Made by a program: the position numbers and the translations under genes
Part shown: positions 1 through 6,284 of the stretch, one piece after another
Numbering within the stretch: the stretch's first letter is position 1
Layout: the number at the start of each line of letters is the position of its first letter
The notes under the pieces: model-generated
What the model was told of the DNA's origin: nothing
Databases searched by the model: none
The model's input: only the letters and a program-made list of their open reading frames with translations
Source of the DNA: Granulicella mallensis MP5ACTX8
Lineage (GTDB): Bacteria; Acidobacteriota; Terriglobia; Terriglobales; Acidobacteriaceae
Length of the DNA: 64,000 bases
Direction: 5' to 3'
NCBI RefSeq assembly: GCF_000178955.2
Contig: NC_016631.1
Location: 186,001 to 250,000, forward strand

Positions 1-1
1 G

Positions 2-328
2 CGGGAGCATTCCGATGGCGTGTGGGCGCTGGGCGACCAGGCAGCGGTGATTCCTTCGTTCACCGGCGACGGCATGTCGATCGCGCTGCACAGTGGACAG
101 CTTGCCGCTGCGATGTATCTGCGGGGTGAGACGGCCGAGAGCTTTCAACCGCGGCTGCAGGGTGAGCTGTCGCGGCAGGTATCGCTGGCAACGGCGCTAT
201 CGCAGGCGATGGTGAGCCAGCGTCGGCGGATGTTGGTAGAGGCCGCCGTGCGGCTGTGGCCGGGAGTTCTGCGGCAGGTAGCCGTGCGGACGAGGATTCG
301 TCCTGGGGTAATGCTGAACTGTTCTTAA
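2..328 (+). CDS. FAD-dependent oxidoreductase, C-terminal fragment
   Basis: The reading frame is open at the left edge, so only the last ~108 residues are present. They contain the segment GDQAAVIPSFTGDGMSIAL, which matches the conserved 'GDaA...P..GeGi..Al' region of group A flavin monooxygenases and geranylgeranyl-reductase-like proteins, where it contacts the FAD pyrophosphate and ribityl. An arginine-rich helical tail follows. The substrate cannot be inferred without the N-terminal Rossmann and substrate domains. The GTG at 20 is internal and not the true start. The next gene begins shortly after on the same strand. Confidence 0.75.
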   Translation, partial: REHSDGVWALGDQAAVIPSFTGDGMSIALHSGQLAAAMYLRGETAESFQPRLQGELSRQVSLATALSQAMVSQRRRMLVEAAVRLWPGVLRQVAVRTRIRPGVMLNCS

Positions 329-370
329 AAGGTGCTGAGGGCATCGCACTTCTCATTTACCATTCCGTCC

Positions 371-991
371 ATGCCCACTGTGAATGCAGCCGTCGACGCC
401 TATATTGCGAAGTCCGCTCCCTTCGCGCAACCGATTCTGACGCATCTGCGTGAGGTGATGCATGAAGCCGCGCCCGAATTGGAGGAAGCGATGAAGTGGT
501 CGCGGCCCTTCTTTATGTATCGCGGCGTGATCCTGGGCAATCTCTCGGCGTTCAAAGAGCACTGCAGCTTCGGGCTCTGGGGCACGGAGATTGCGGAGAT
601 CCTGCACGCCGACGGCATCGCGTCGAGCGAAGGAATGGGAACGTTCGGACGTATTACTTCGGTGGAAGACCTGCCGCCGCGCAAGAAGCTGGTGGGCTAT
701 GCGAAGCAGGCAGCAAAGATGATCGCCGAGGGCACGCGCACCAAGTCGCTGCCGTCGCGTCCTCGGGTCGCCAAGGCTACGGTGGAGGTCCCCGAGGCCC
801 TGGCTGCGGCGCTCAAGAAGAACAAGGCTGCCGCGAAGCACTTTGAGGCCCTGAGCCCAAGCTGCCGCCGCGAGTACTCCGAGTGGATCGCCGACGCCAA
901 ACGCGAGGAGACGCGCGACAAACGAGTGGCCACGGCGCTGGAGTGGATCGCCGAGGGTAAATCGAGAAACTGGAAGTACGAGAAGGGGTAG
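371..991 (+). CDS. DUF1801 / YdeI-OmpD-associated family protein
   Basis: A cytoplasmic protein of 206 residues. The N-terminal ~115 residues resemble DUF1801: a helical start (AVDAYIAKSAPFAQPILTHL) and then the MKWSRPFFMYRG and FGLWG segments. The C-terminal half (roughly 125-206) is the Lys/Arg-rich YdeI/OmpD-associated helical domain, with the pattern ALKKNKAAAKHFEALSPSCRREY...W. The biochemical role of this family is not established. I chose ATG 371 because the conserved domain begins directly after it; a GTG at 332 would add 13 residues with no recognisable content. No clear Shine-Dalgarno is visible at either site. Confidence 0.8.
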   Translation: MPTVNAAVDAYIAKSAPFAQPILTHLREVMHEAAPELEEAMKWSRPFFMYRGVILGNLSAFKEHCSFGLWGTEIAEILHADGIASSEGMGTFGRITSVEDLPPRKKLVGYAKQAAKMIAEGTRTKSLPSRPRVAKATVEVPEALAAALKKNKAAAKHFEALSPSCRREYSEWIADAKREETRDKRVATALEWIAEGKSRNWKYEKG

Positions 992-1054
992 GTGGTGTCT
1001 GGCGAACTGGGAACGTCAATTTAGGCACATGTCTTGTCCAAAGCCCCACCGAAT

Positions 1055-1274
1055 CGTCATCCTGAGCGGAGCGCCTCGCGCTTTTGCGAGGTGCGGAGTC
1101 GAAGGACCCCGAGGGGTTTGATCTCGACTATGCTGTCGGGATCGTTTCCAGCACGAAAGTCCAGGCTCGAACGCTTGAGGTAGAAAAGGGGTAAAGGGTA
1201 TGGGCAGGATTGAGACCTTCGGGGTCCTTCGACTCCGCGTCTCCAACAGCCGGGACGCTACGCTCAGGATGACG
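1055..1274. repeat. Inverted-repeat element, GTCATCCTGAGC class, copy 1
   Basis: The left end (CGTCATCCTGAGCGGAGCG, then GAGTCGAAGGACCCCGAG) is mirrored at the right end (GGGGTCCTTCGACTCCGC ... CGCTCAGGATGACG). The ends enclose about 100 bp that contain a GAGGTAGAAAAGG-like core. The same ends and a similar core recur at 38539-38760 and 47096-47316, with a ~31-bp minimal form at 40062-40092. Short reading frames on both strands inside it are by-products of the palindrome. It occupies most of the 992-1580 gap. Confidence 0.85.
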
Positions 1275-1463
1275 TTTCGGTGGTGAGATTAAAGACGCTA
1301 TGGATGCTCCATCTTGAAAGACACGGTCTAGCGCCTAAGTCATCCACCCGTAAGACGGCGTTCATGAACAGGCGCGTACTCCTGAGGTAATCTTTGTGAA
1401 TCTGGGCGAAAGTTTGTAGGCGTAAAGAAGGCATCTTCTTCCGCAACCTGTGAAACCACGTCC

Positions 1464-1541
1464 TCCGGTTCGCACTCGCCTGGCGCGTGGAACCGGGGGA
1501 TCGTGTCTCACGTATAGGACTTCGGAGACGTGTGTTCCCCC
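1464..1541 (+). promoter_or_regulatory. Overlapping hairpins in the leader of the permease pair
   Basis: Two stems can form between 1464 and 1541. One pairs CCGGTTCGCAC with GTGGAACCGG (about 1464-1497). The other pairs GGGGGATCGTGTCTC with GAGACGTGTGTTCCCCC (about 1494-1541). They share the G-run near 1494-1498, so they would compete. They end ~40 nt before the start codon at 1581, and a TAGACT hexamer (1560-1565) lies in between. If transcription starts at that hexamer, the hairpins are upstream DNA and not leader RNA. The function is unknown. Confidence 0.3.
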
Positions 1542-1580
1542 ACTTCCCGACGCGCACGGTAGACTGAGAGCGGTTCCGCT

Positions 1581-2807
1581 ATGGAGACAAAAGAAGCATT
1601 ACGGATAGCGCTGCAGTCGCTATGGGCTAACAAGCTGCGTACGATCCTGACGCTGCTGGGCGTGGTCATCGGTGTGGCGTCGGTGATCGCGGTAGTTACG
1701 CTGGTCAACGGCGCGAATGTCTACGTCGCTACAAAGGTCAACGGCTATGGCGCAGATGTCTTCACCCTTTCCAAGCAGCCGGCGTTTACCGACAGCTACG
1801 CCGACTTTCTGACCTACGAGAAACGCAAGATCATCGGGATGGAAGACTATCACGCGGTCCAGAACGATTGCCGGCATTGCCTGCAAGTCGGCGCGATGCA
1901 GTCGAGCCTCGGCAAGATCGTCTTCGGCCCGCAGTCCAGCTCCGATACAACCATCCGTGGCTATACCTCCCTGATGGCGGAGATGCAGAACCTCAACATC
2001 GTCGAAGGTCGCGACATTACGCAGGCCGACGAGGACCACGCGGCGCATGTCGCGCTGATCGGCTCCGACATCGAAGAGAACCTGCTAAAGGGCGACGACC
2101 CCCTCGGCAAGGAGATTCGTGTCGACGGAGTGCCCTACACGATCATCGGACTGAGCGAAAAGCAGGGTAAGACACTGGGGCAGAGTCAGGACAACTGGGT
2201 TGCCGTACCCCTGACCGCGTTCGATAAGACCTATGGCTCGTCGAAGACGTTGACGATCTACTCCAAGGCCGGCAACGCGCCGGGAGCGATGGAGGCAGCC
2301 ACGGACGAAGCACGGCAGTTACTGCGGCTTCGGCGGCACGACCTGCCCGGCGCACCGGACAGTTTCACCCTCGAAACCAGCGATACCCTGGTCGGTCTAT
2401 GGACCCAGATCAGCGGCAGCTTTGAGGCTGTGGCCGTGGCGATTGCAGCTATCTCGCTGATCGTCGGCGGTATCGTCATCATGAACATCATGCTGGTGAG
2501 CGTGACCGAGCGCACCCGCGAGATCGGCGTGCGGAAGGCCCTGGGCGCCCGCCGCAGCGATATCATGCTGCAGTTCCTGCTGGAGTCGGGAACGATGTCG
2601 TTGCTTGGTGGAGCGATTGGCGTGATTGGCGGCGTGGGCGTAGCGCAACTCATCACCCTCTTGCTGGGTTTCCCCGCGTCTATTGCGCTATGGAGCATCT
2701 TTGCGGGCCTGGCTGTGGCGGCATCCGTGGGCCTGTTCTTTGGCGTCTACCCGGCACGCAAGGCGGCTGAACTGGATCCGATCGTTGCCCTAAGGAGCGA
2801 GTTCTAA
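1581..2807 (+). CDS. MacB-like ABC transporter permease (FtsX domain), first of a pair
   Basis: A 408-residue inner-membrane protein with the MacB layout. A transmembrane helix near residues 20-43 follows the cytoplasmic start (ALRIALQSLWANKLRTILT). A large periplasmic MacB_PCD domain spans about 45-275. Three C-terminal helices of the FtsX domain sit around 282-305, 335-360 and 370-390, with the family signature VSVTERTREIGVRKALGAR between them. The protein ends in the typical PARKAAELDPIVALR. MacB-type permeases normally pair with an ATPase and transduce movement to periplasmic partners; no ATPase gene lies nearby. It overlaps the next gene by one base (TAATG), so the two are probably co-translated. 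A TAGACT hexamer lies 15 nt before the ATG. Confidence 0.9.
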   Translation: METKEALRIALQSLWANKLRTILTLLGVVIGVASVIAVVTLVNGANVYVATKVNGYGADVFTLSKQPAFTDSYADFLTYEKRKIIGMEDYHAVQNDCRHCLQVGAMQSSLGKIVFGPQSSSDTTIRGYTSLMAEMQNLNIVEGRDITQADEDHAAHVALIGSDIEENLLKGDDPLGKEIRVDGVPYTIIGLSEKQGKTLGQSQDNWVAVPLTAFDKTYGSSKTLTIYSKAGNAPGAMEAATDEARQLLRLRRHDLPGAPDSFTLETSDTLVGLWTQISGSFEAVAVAIAAISLIVGGIVIMNIMLVSVTERTREIGVRKALGARRSDIMLQFLLESGTMSLLGGAIGVIGGVGVAQLITLLLGFPASIALWSIFAGLAVAASVGLFFGVYPARKAAELDPIVALRSEF

Positions 2808-4054
2808 TGCGAGCGAGCGATCAACGCGAATCCGTAAAGATGGCGCTAGACACCCTGCGCGCGAACAAGCTGCGTTCCGGCTTGACGATCCTCGGTATCG
2901 TCATCGGAGTGATGACGGTGATCGCGATCTCGTCGGTCATCAATGGGCTGAACTCATCGGTCTCCGGCATGGTTGAGGCGATGGGAACCAACGTGCTGTG
3001 GGTCTTTCGCTTTCCCGTCATCGGCGTTCGCCCGACGACGGAGATGCTCGCACGCAAGCAGCTCACCTTTGATGACGAGGAGGCGATCGCCGCGCTGCCG
3101 CATGTGTCCTCGGCCTCGGCCTCCCTGCGCTACCAGAACTTCCAGTTCGGCGCGGGCTCGGCGACCGCGAAGTTCCGCCAACGGAAGGTGGAAAATGTTT
3201 CGCTGGAAGGCGATACGATCTCCTCGCAGGCGGTCTATGACTGGGATATCCACGAGGGCCGTTACTTCACGCAGACCGACCAGGACCGTGCCACCGATGT
3301 GACCGTGCTGGGTCACGATACCGCGGAGGACCTGTTCGGAAACGTCGACCCTATCGGCCAGGAGATTACCGTCGAGGGACGTACCTTTACCGTGGTGGGC
3401 ACACTGGACAAGCAGAAACAAGCCTTTGGCGGCGGTAAAAATCCCGCCGACAGCTTTGCCTACTTTCCAATTACGACCTTTCACAAGCTGCATCCCGAGG
3501 TGCTCGACTACTGGTTGAGCGCGAAGTTCGACGACCAGAAGAACAAGCCCCTCGTCGAGGATGAGATTCGCGACCTGCTGCGCCGCCGGCGCAAGGTGCA
3601 CAACGAGGCCGCGGACAACTTCGCCATCTTCGGTTCGGACGCGATTACGCGTCTATGGACGGAGGTCACCGGCAGCCTCTTTCTGCTGATGTTCGGCCTG
3701 AGCGCGGTGGGCCTGATGGTGGGCGGAGTCGGCGTGATGAACGTGATGCTGGTCAGCGTAACCGAGCGCACACGCGAGATCGGCGTGCGCAAGGCCATCG
3801 GCGCGACGAGAAATATCATTCTGCTGCAGTTCACGCTGGAGGCTATCGTGCTCTGCGCCGTGGGCGGACTCATTGGGATTACACTCGGCTCGATCGTCGC
3901 CTTCGGACTGCACTATCTGTTGTCGAGCGAAGTAAGCGTGCTGTGGATCCTGGCGTCGTTCCTGTCCTCATGCGCCATCGGCTTGATCTTCGGAATCTAT
4001 CCGGCATGGAAGGCTGCGAATCTCGATCCAATCGACGCCCTTAGGTACGAGTAA
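2807..4054 (+). CDS. MacB-like ABC transporter permease (FtsX domain), second of a pair
   Basis: A 415-residue paralogue of the preceding protein with the same architecture. An N-terminal helix follows ALDTLRANKLRSGLTILGI. A periplasmic MacB_PCD domain covers about 45-285. The FtsX domain carries VSVTERTREIGVRKAIGAT and a PAWKAANLDPIDALR tail. The start overlaps the stop of the upstream gene by one base, which favours a heterodimeric permease with equal subunit expression. The direction of transport and the substrate cannot be read from the sequence. As for its partner, the nucleotide-binding subunit must be encoded elsewhere. An inverted repeat directly after the stop codon may end the transcript. 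Confidence 0.9.
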   Translation: MRASDQRESVKMALDTLRANKLRSGLTILGIVIGVMTVIAISSVINGLNSSVSGMVEAMGTNVLWVFRFPVIGVRPTTEMLARKQLTFDDEEAIAALPHVSSASASLRYQNFQFGAGSATAKFRQRKVENVSLEGDTISSQAVYDWDIHEGRYFTQTDQDRATDVTVLGHDTAEDLFGNVDPIGQEITVEGRTFTVVGTLDKQKQAFGGGKNPADSFAYFPITTFHKLHPEVLDYWLSAKFDDQKNKPLVEDEIRDLLRRRRKVHNEAADNFAIFGSDAITRLWTEVTGSLFLLMFGLSAVGLMVGGVGVMNVMLVSVTERTREIGVRKAIGATRNIILLQFTLEAIVLCAVGGLIGITLGSIVAFGLHYLLSSEVSVLWILASFLSSCAIGLIFGIYPAWKAANLDPIDALRYE

Positions 4055-4056
4055 AG

Positions 4057-4161
4057 CAGGGATTAGGGCACAGGGATTAGGGATTAGGAAACAGCCTGGA
4101 AGAGCAAGCCGTCGCTGAAGCCGCTATTTTCTAATCCCTAATCCCCAATCCCTAATCACTG
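4057..4161. repeat. Hairpin made of short GATTAGG-type direct repeats
   Basis: The left arm has a repeated GGGATTAGG unit separated by GCACA; the right arm has the complementary TAATCCC units. The arms pair imperfectly around a ~40-nt loop. It starts 2 nt after the stop of the second permease and ends just before the promoter-like hexamer of the next gene. The same left-arm wording (CAGGGATTAGGGCACAGGG) recurs at 59740-59814. A role as transcription terminator is plausible but not shown. Confidence 0.8.
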
Positions 4162-4167
4162 CTCTTC

Positions 4168-4173
4168 TACACT
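4168..4173 (+). promoter_or_regulatory. -10-like hexamer TACACT, 6 nt before an ATG
   Basis: TACACT ends 6 nt before the ATG at 4180, the spacing expected if transcription begins at the start codon itself. The same arrangement occurs before several other genes in this window. No obvious -35 is visible. Confidence 0.35.
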
Positions 4174-4179
4174 AGCCAG

Positions 4180-5346
4180 ATGGAAACTCTTTCGCTCACA
4201 GTTGAGATTGTTGCGGCGCTGTTGACTGCGAGCGGCATTGCCTATGGTCTGTTGGCGCTGTTCGGAGCGCGGGCGTTTGAGCATGACGCGCGTGCCGCTG
4301 CGAAGCTGGGTGCAGAAGGATTCGCTCCGGGCGTTTCAGTTCTCAAGCCTGTGAAGGGCGTTGATTCGCGCATGTATGCGGGCTTTGTGAGCCACTGTGT
4401 ACAGCAGTATGCGGGCGAGTTCGAACTGCTGTTCGGCGTCAGCTCGCTGGACGATCCCGCAGTCGCCGAGATTGCTCGATTGCGCATCGAGTATCCGCAG
4501 CTCAACATCCGGCTGGTGGAGTGCCCGGAGCGTCTGGGGTCGAATGGCAAGGTCTCGAACCTCGCGCAGATGCTTCCGCATGCACGCTTTGAACACATCG
4601 TCGTGAATGACAGCGACATTCTCGTCTCACCGCGGTATTTGAGCCGGGTTCTCACGCCTTTTGCCCAGGAGAAGACAGGCCTAGTGACTGTGCCCTACGT
4701 CGGTCAGGCAGAGGGAACTCTCTGGTCACGGTTGGAGGCCCTGGGGATCTCGACGGATTTCATGGCGGGTGTGCTGACGGCACGCAAGCTAGAAGGCGGC
4801 ATTCACTTCGGATTGGGTTCAACCCTGGCGACGACGAAGACAGCGCTTGCCGCCATCGGTGGCTTTGAAGCCCTGGTCGAGCAGCTTGCCGACGACTATG
4901 AGATGGGTGTGCGGCTATCGCGTGCGGGCTATCGTGTGGAGCTGGTGCATGAGGTCGTGGCGACCACGGTGCCTGCCTATACGCTGCGCGGCTTCTGCGA
5001 ACATCAGTTGCGCTGGTCGCGGTCCACACGCGACTCTCGCCGCGCAGGCTATATCGGGCTGGGCGTGACGTATGTGCTGCCGTGGTCGCTGGCGGCGGTA
5101 CTGGCCAGCGGTGGTTCGCTGTGGAGCTTCTCGTTGTTCAGTCTCGCGCTGCTGGTGCGCGTGGCCGTGGCGCTGACGGTGGGTGTCGGCATTCTGCGCG
5201 ATGGGCAGGTACTGCGCGATCTCATCCTGTTGCCGCTGCGCGATTGCTTTGGGTTGTTCTTCTGGGCATGGAGCTACGCGTCGGATGTCGTGGTGTGGCG
5301 CGGAGAGCACTTTCGGCTGAAGCGTGGGCGGCTGGAACGGGTTTAG
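4180..5346 (+). CDS. hpnI: Hopanoid glycosyltransferase HpnI-like (GT2/GT21)
   Basis: A 388-residue membrane-bound glycosyltransferase resembling ceramide glucosyltransferases and HpnI, which adds an N-acetylglucosamine unit to bacteriohopanetetrol. There is an N-terminal helix (about 8-30). The GT-A fold covers about 48-285 with the processive-type motif set: DD at 91-92, DSD at 144-146 for nucleotide-sugar and metal binding, DDYE at 238-241 and the QLRW box at 276-279. Two or three C-terminal helices lie between about 295 and 370. Its length is normal for HpnI. No other hopanoid gene (hpnK, hpnH, shc) is in the window, so assignment rests on the protein alone; a glucosylceramide-synthase-like role on another lipid is the main alternative. 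Confidence 0.8.
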   Translation: METLSLTVEIVAALLTASGIAYGLLALFGARAFEHDARAAAKLGAEGFAPGVSVLKPVKGVDSRMYAGFVSHCVQQYAGEFELLFGVSSLDDPAVAEIARLRIEYPQLNIRLVECPERLGSNGKVSNLAQMLPHARFEHIVVNDSDILVSPRYLSRVLTPFAQEKTGLVTVPYVGQAEGTLWSRLEALGISTDFMAGVLTARKLEGGIHFGLGSTLATTKTALAAIGGFEALVEQLADDYEMGVRLSRAGYRVELVHEVVATTVPAYTLRGFCEHQLRWSRSTRDSRRAGYIGLGVTYVLPWSLAAVLASGGSLWSFSLFSLALLVRVAVALTVGVGILRDGQVLRDLILLPLRDCFGLFFWAWSYASDVVVWRGEHFRLKRGRLERV

Positions 5347-5391
5347 TTACCGAAGGTTCCAGCCTCTTGTCACGCATCTATGCGATTCACT

Positions 5392-6252
5392 CTAGCTCCG
5401 CAGGTCATCCTCACGCCTTGATTCGTTCGGTCCCCGCAGATGCTCTTCGATGTCGCCGAGCTTGTCGGCGAGGAAGTGGATCTTGCGGGAGAGCGCCTGG
5501 ATCTCGGTCTCCGCGCGGCGGTTGACCTCGAAGTCCAGTTCGCTGCGCAGACGGTCTTTGGTGTCCTGGCGGTTCTGGCTCATCATGATGACCGGTGCCT
5601 GGATCGATGCAAGCATCGAGAGGAACAGGTTGAGCAGGATGAAGGGGTACGGGTCCCAGGCCTTGCCCTTGAGATGGATATTGATCAATGTATAGACCGT
5701 CAGCACGGTTCCGAAGAGAATGATGAAGGTCCACGAGCCGCCAAAACTGGCGACGACGTCCGCGAGGCGCTCGCCGAAGGTCTCCTGCTCGTCGATCAGT
5801 TCATTTGCATTGCGCATGGCGCGGTTGCGGATGACACCTTGTGCCGTGTGAATATCGCGCGCGAGCACGGTCATCATGTCCAGGCCGGCCATGGGCTTCT
5901 TCAGGAGCAACGCTTCGATATCGTTGCGGTCGATCTCCAGGCAGGTGGTGGGCTCGGTCGTAGTCGCCGAGGTCTGGTGCGTCGTGTTTTCGAGCATAGA
6001 GGCAAAGCCGAAGAAGTCGCCATGGCGTGGCTCAGAGAAGAGGACCTCCTGGCCATCTTCGTCGATGAGCGTGACCTCGACGGCGCCGGAGAGCATGACG
6101 AAGGCGCGTGTGCTGGGCTCGCCAACCTTGTAGATGCGCTGCTTGGCCGCGAAGTCGCGGAGTTCAACCTGCTGGGAGAGCACGGCGATCTCATCGTCGT
6201 CGAGCAGGGAAAAGAGCGGAACGTGGCGGAGTTCTTCGGGGAGACAAGCCAT
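5392..6252 (-). CDS. Cyclic-nucleotide-binding domain fused to DUF1003 membrane domain
   Basis: A 286-residue protein. Residues ~8-120 form a cNMP-binding (CRP-like) beta-barrel, with LFSLLDDDEIAVLSQQ at its start and GDFFGFASMLEN in the phosphate-binding cassette position. Residues ~145-250 are DUF1003, with two transmembrane helices (WTFIILFGTVLTVYTLI and PFILLNLFLSMLASIQAPV) and then the MMSQNRQD motif. The C-terminus is a charged coiled coil. DUF1003 function is unknown; the fusion suggests a membrane process gated by a ligand or simply structured by the barrel. I chose the ATG at 6252 (MACLPEEL) because the frame upstream runs into the neighbouring gene and contains nothing recognisable. 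Confidence 0.85.
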   Translation of the reverse strand: MACLPEELRHVPLFSLLDDDEIAVLSQQVELRDFAAKQRIYKVGEPSTRAFVMLSGAVEVTLIDEDGQEVLFSEPRHGDFFGFASMLENTTHQTSATTTEPTTCLEIDRNDIEALLLKKPMAGLDMMTVLARDIHTAQGVIRNRAMRNANELIDEQETFGERLADVVASFGGSWTFIILFGTVLTVYTLINIHLKGKAWDPYPFILLNLFLSMLASIQAPVIMMSQNRQDTKDRLRSELDFEVNRRAETEIQALSRKIHFLADKLGDIEEHLRGPNESRREDDLRS

Positions 6253-6284
6253 AAGGAAAAGATAAATGTAGTAGTGAGTAAAGA

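Noticed and set aside
1055-1274. CRISPR array suggested by repeated text
   Set aside because: The repeats are inverted pairs of one element and not direct repeats with unique spacers; no cas gene is present.
4057-4161. GGGATTAGG repeats as a telomere-like or linear-end sequence
   Set aside because: The units are few, form a hairpin between two genes and are inside a continuous chromosome segment; nothing indicates a replicon end.
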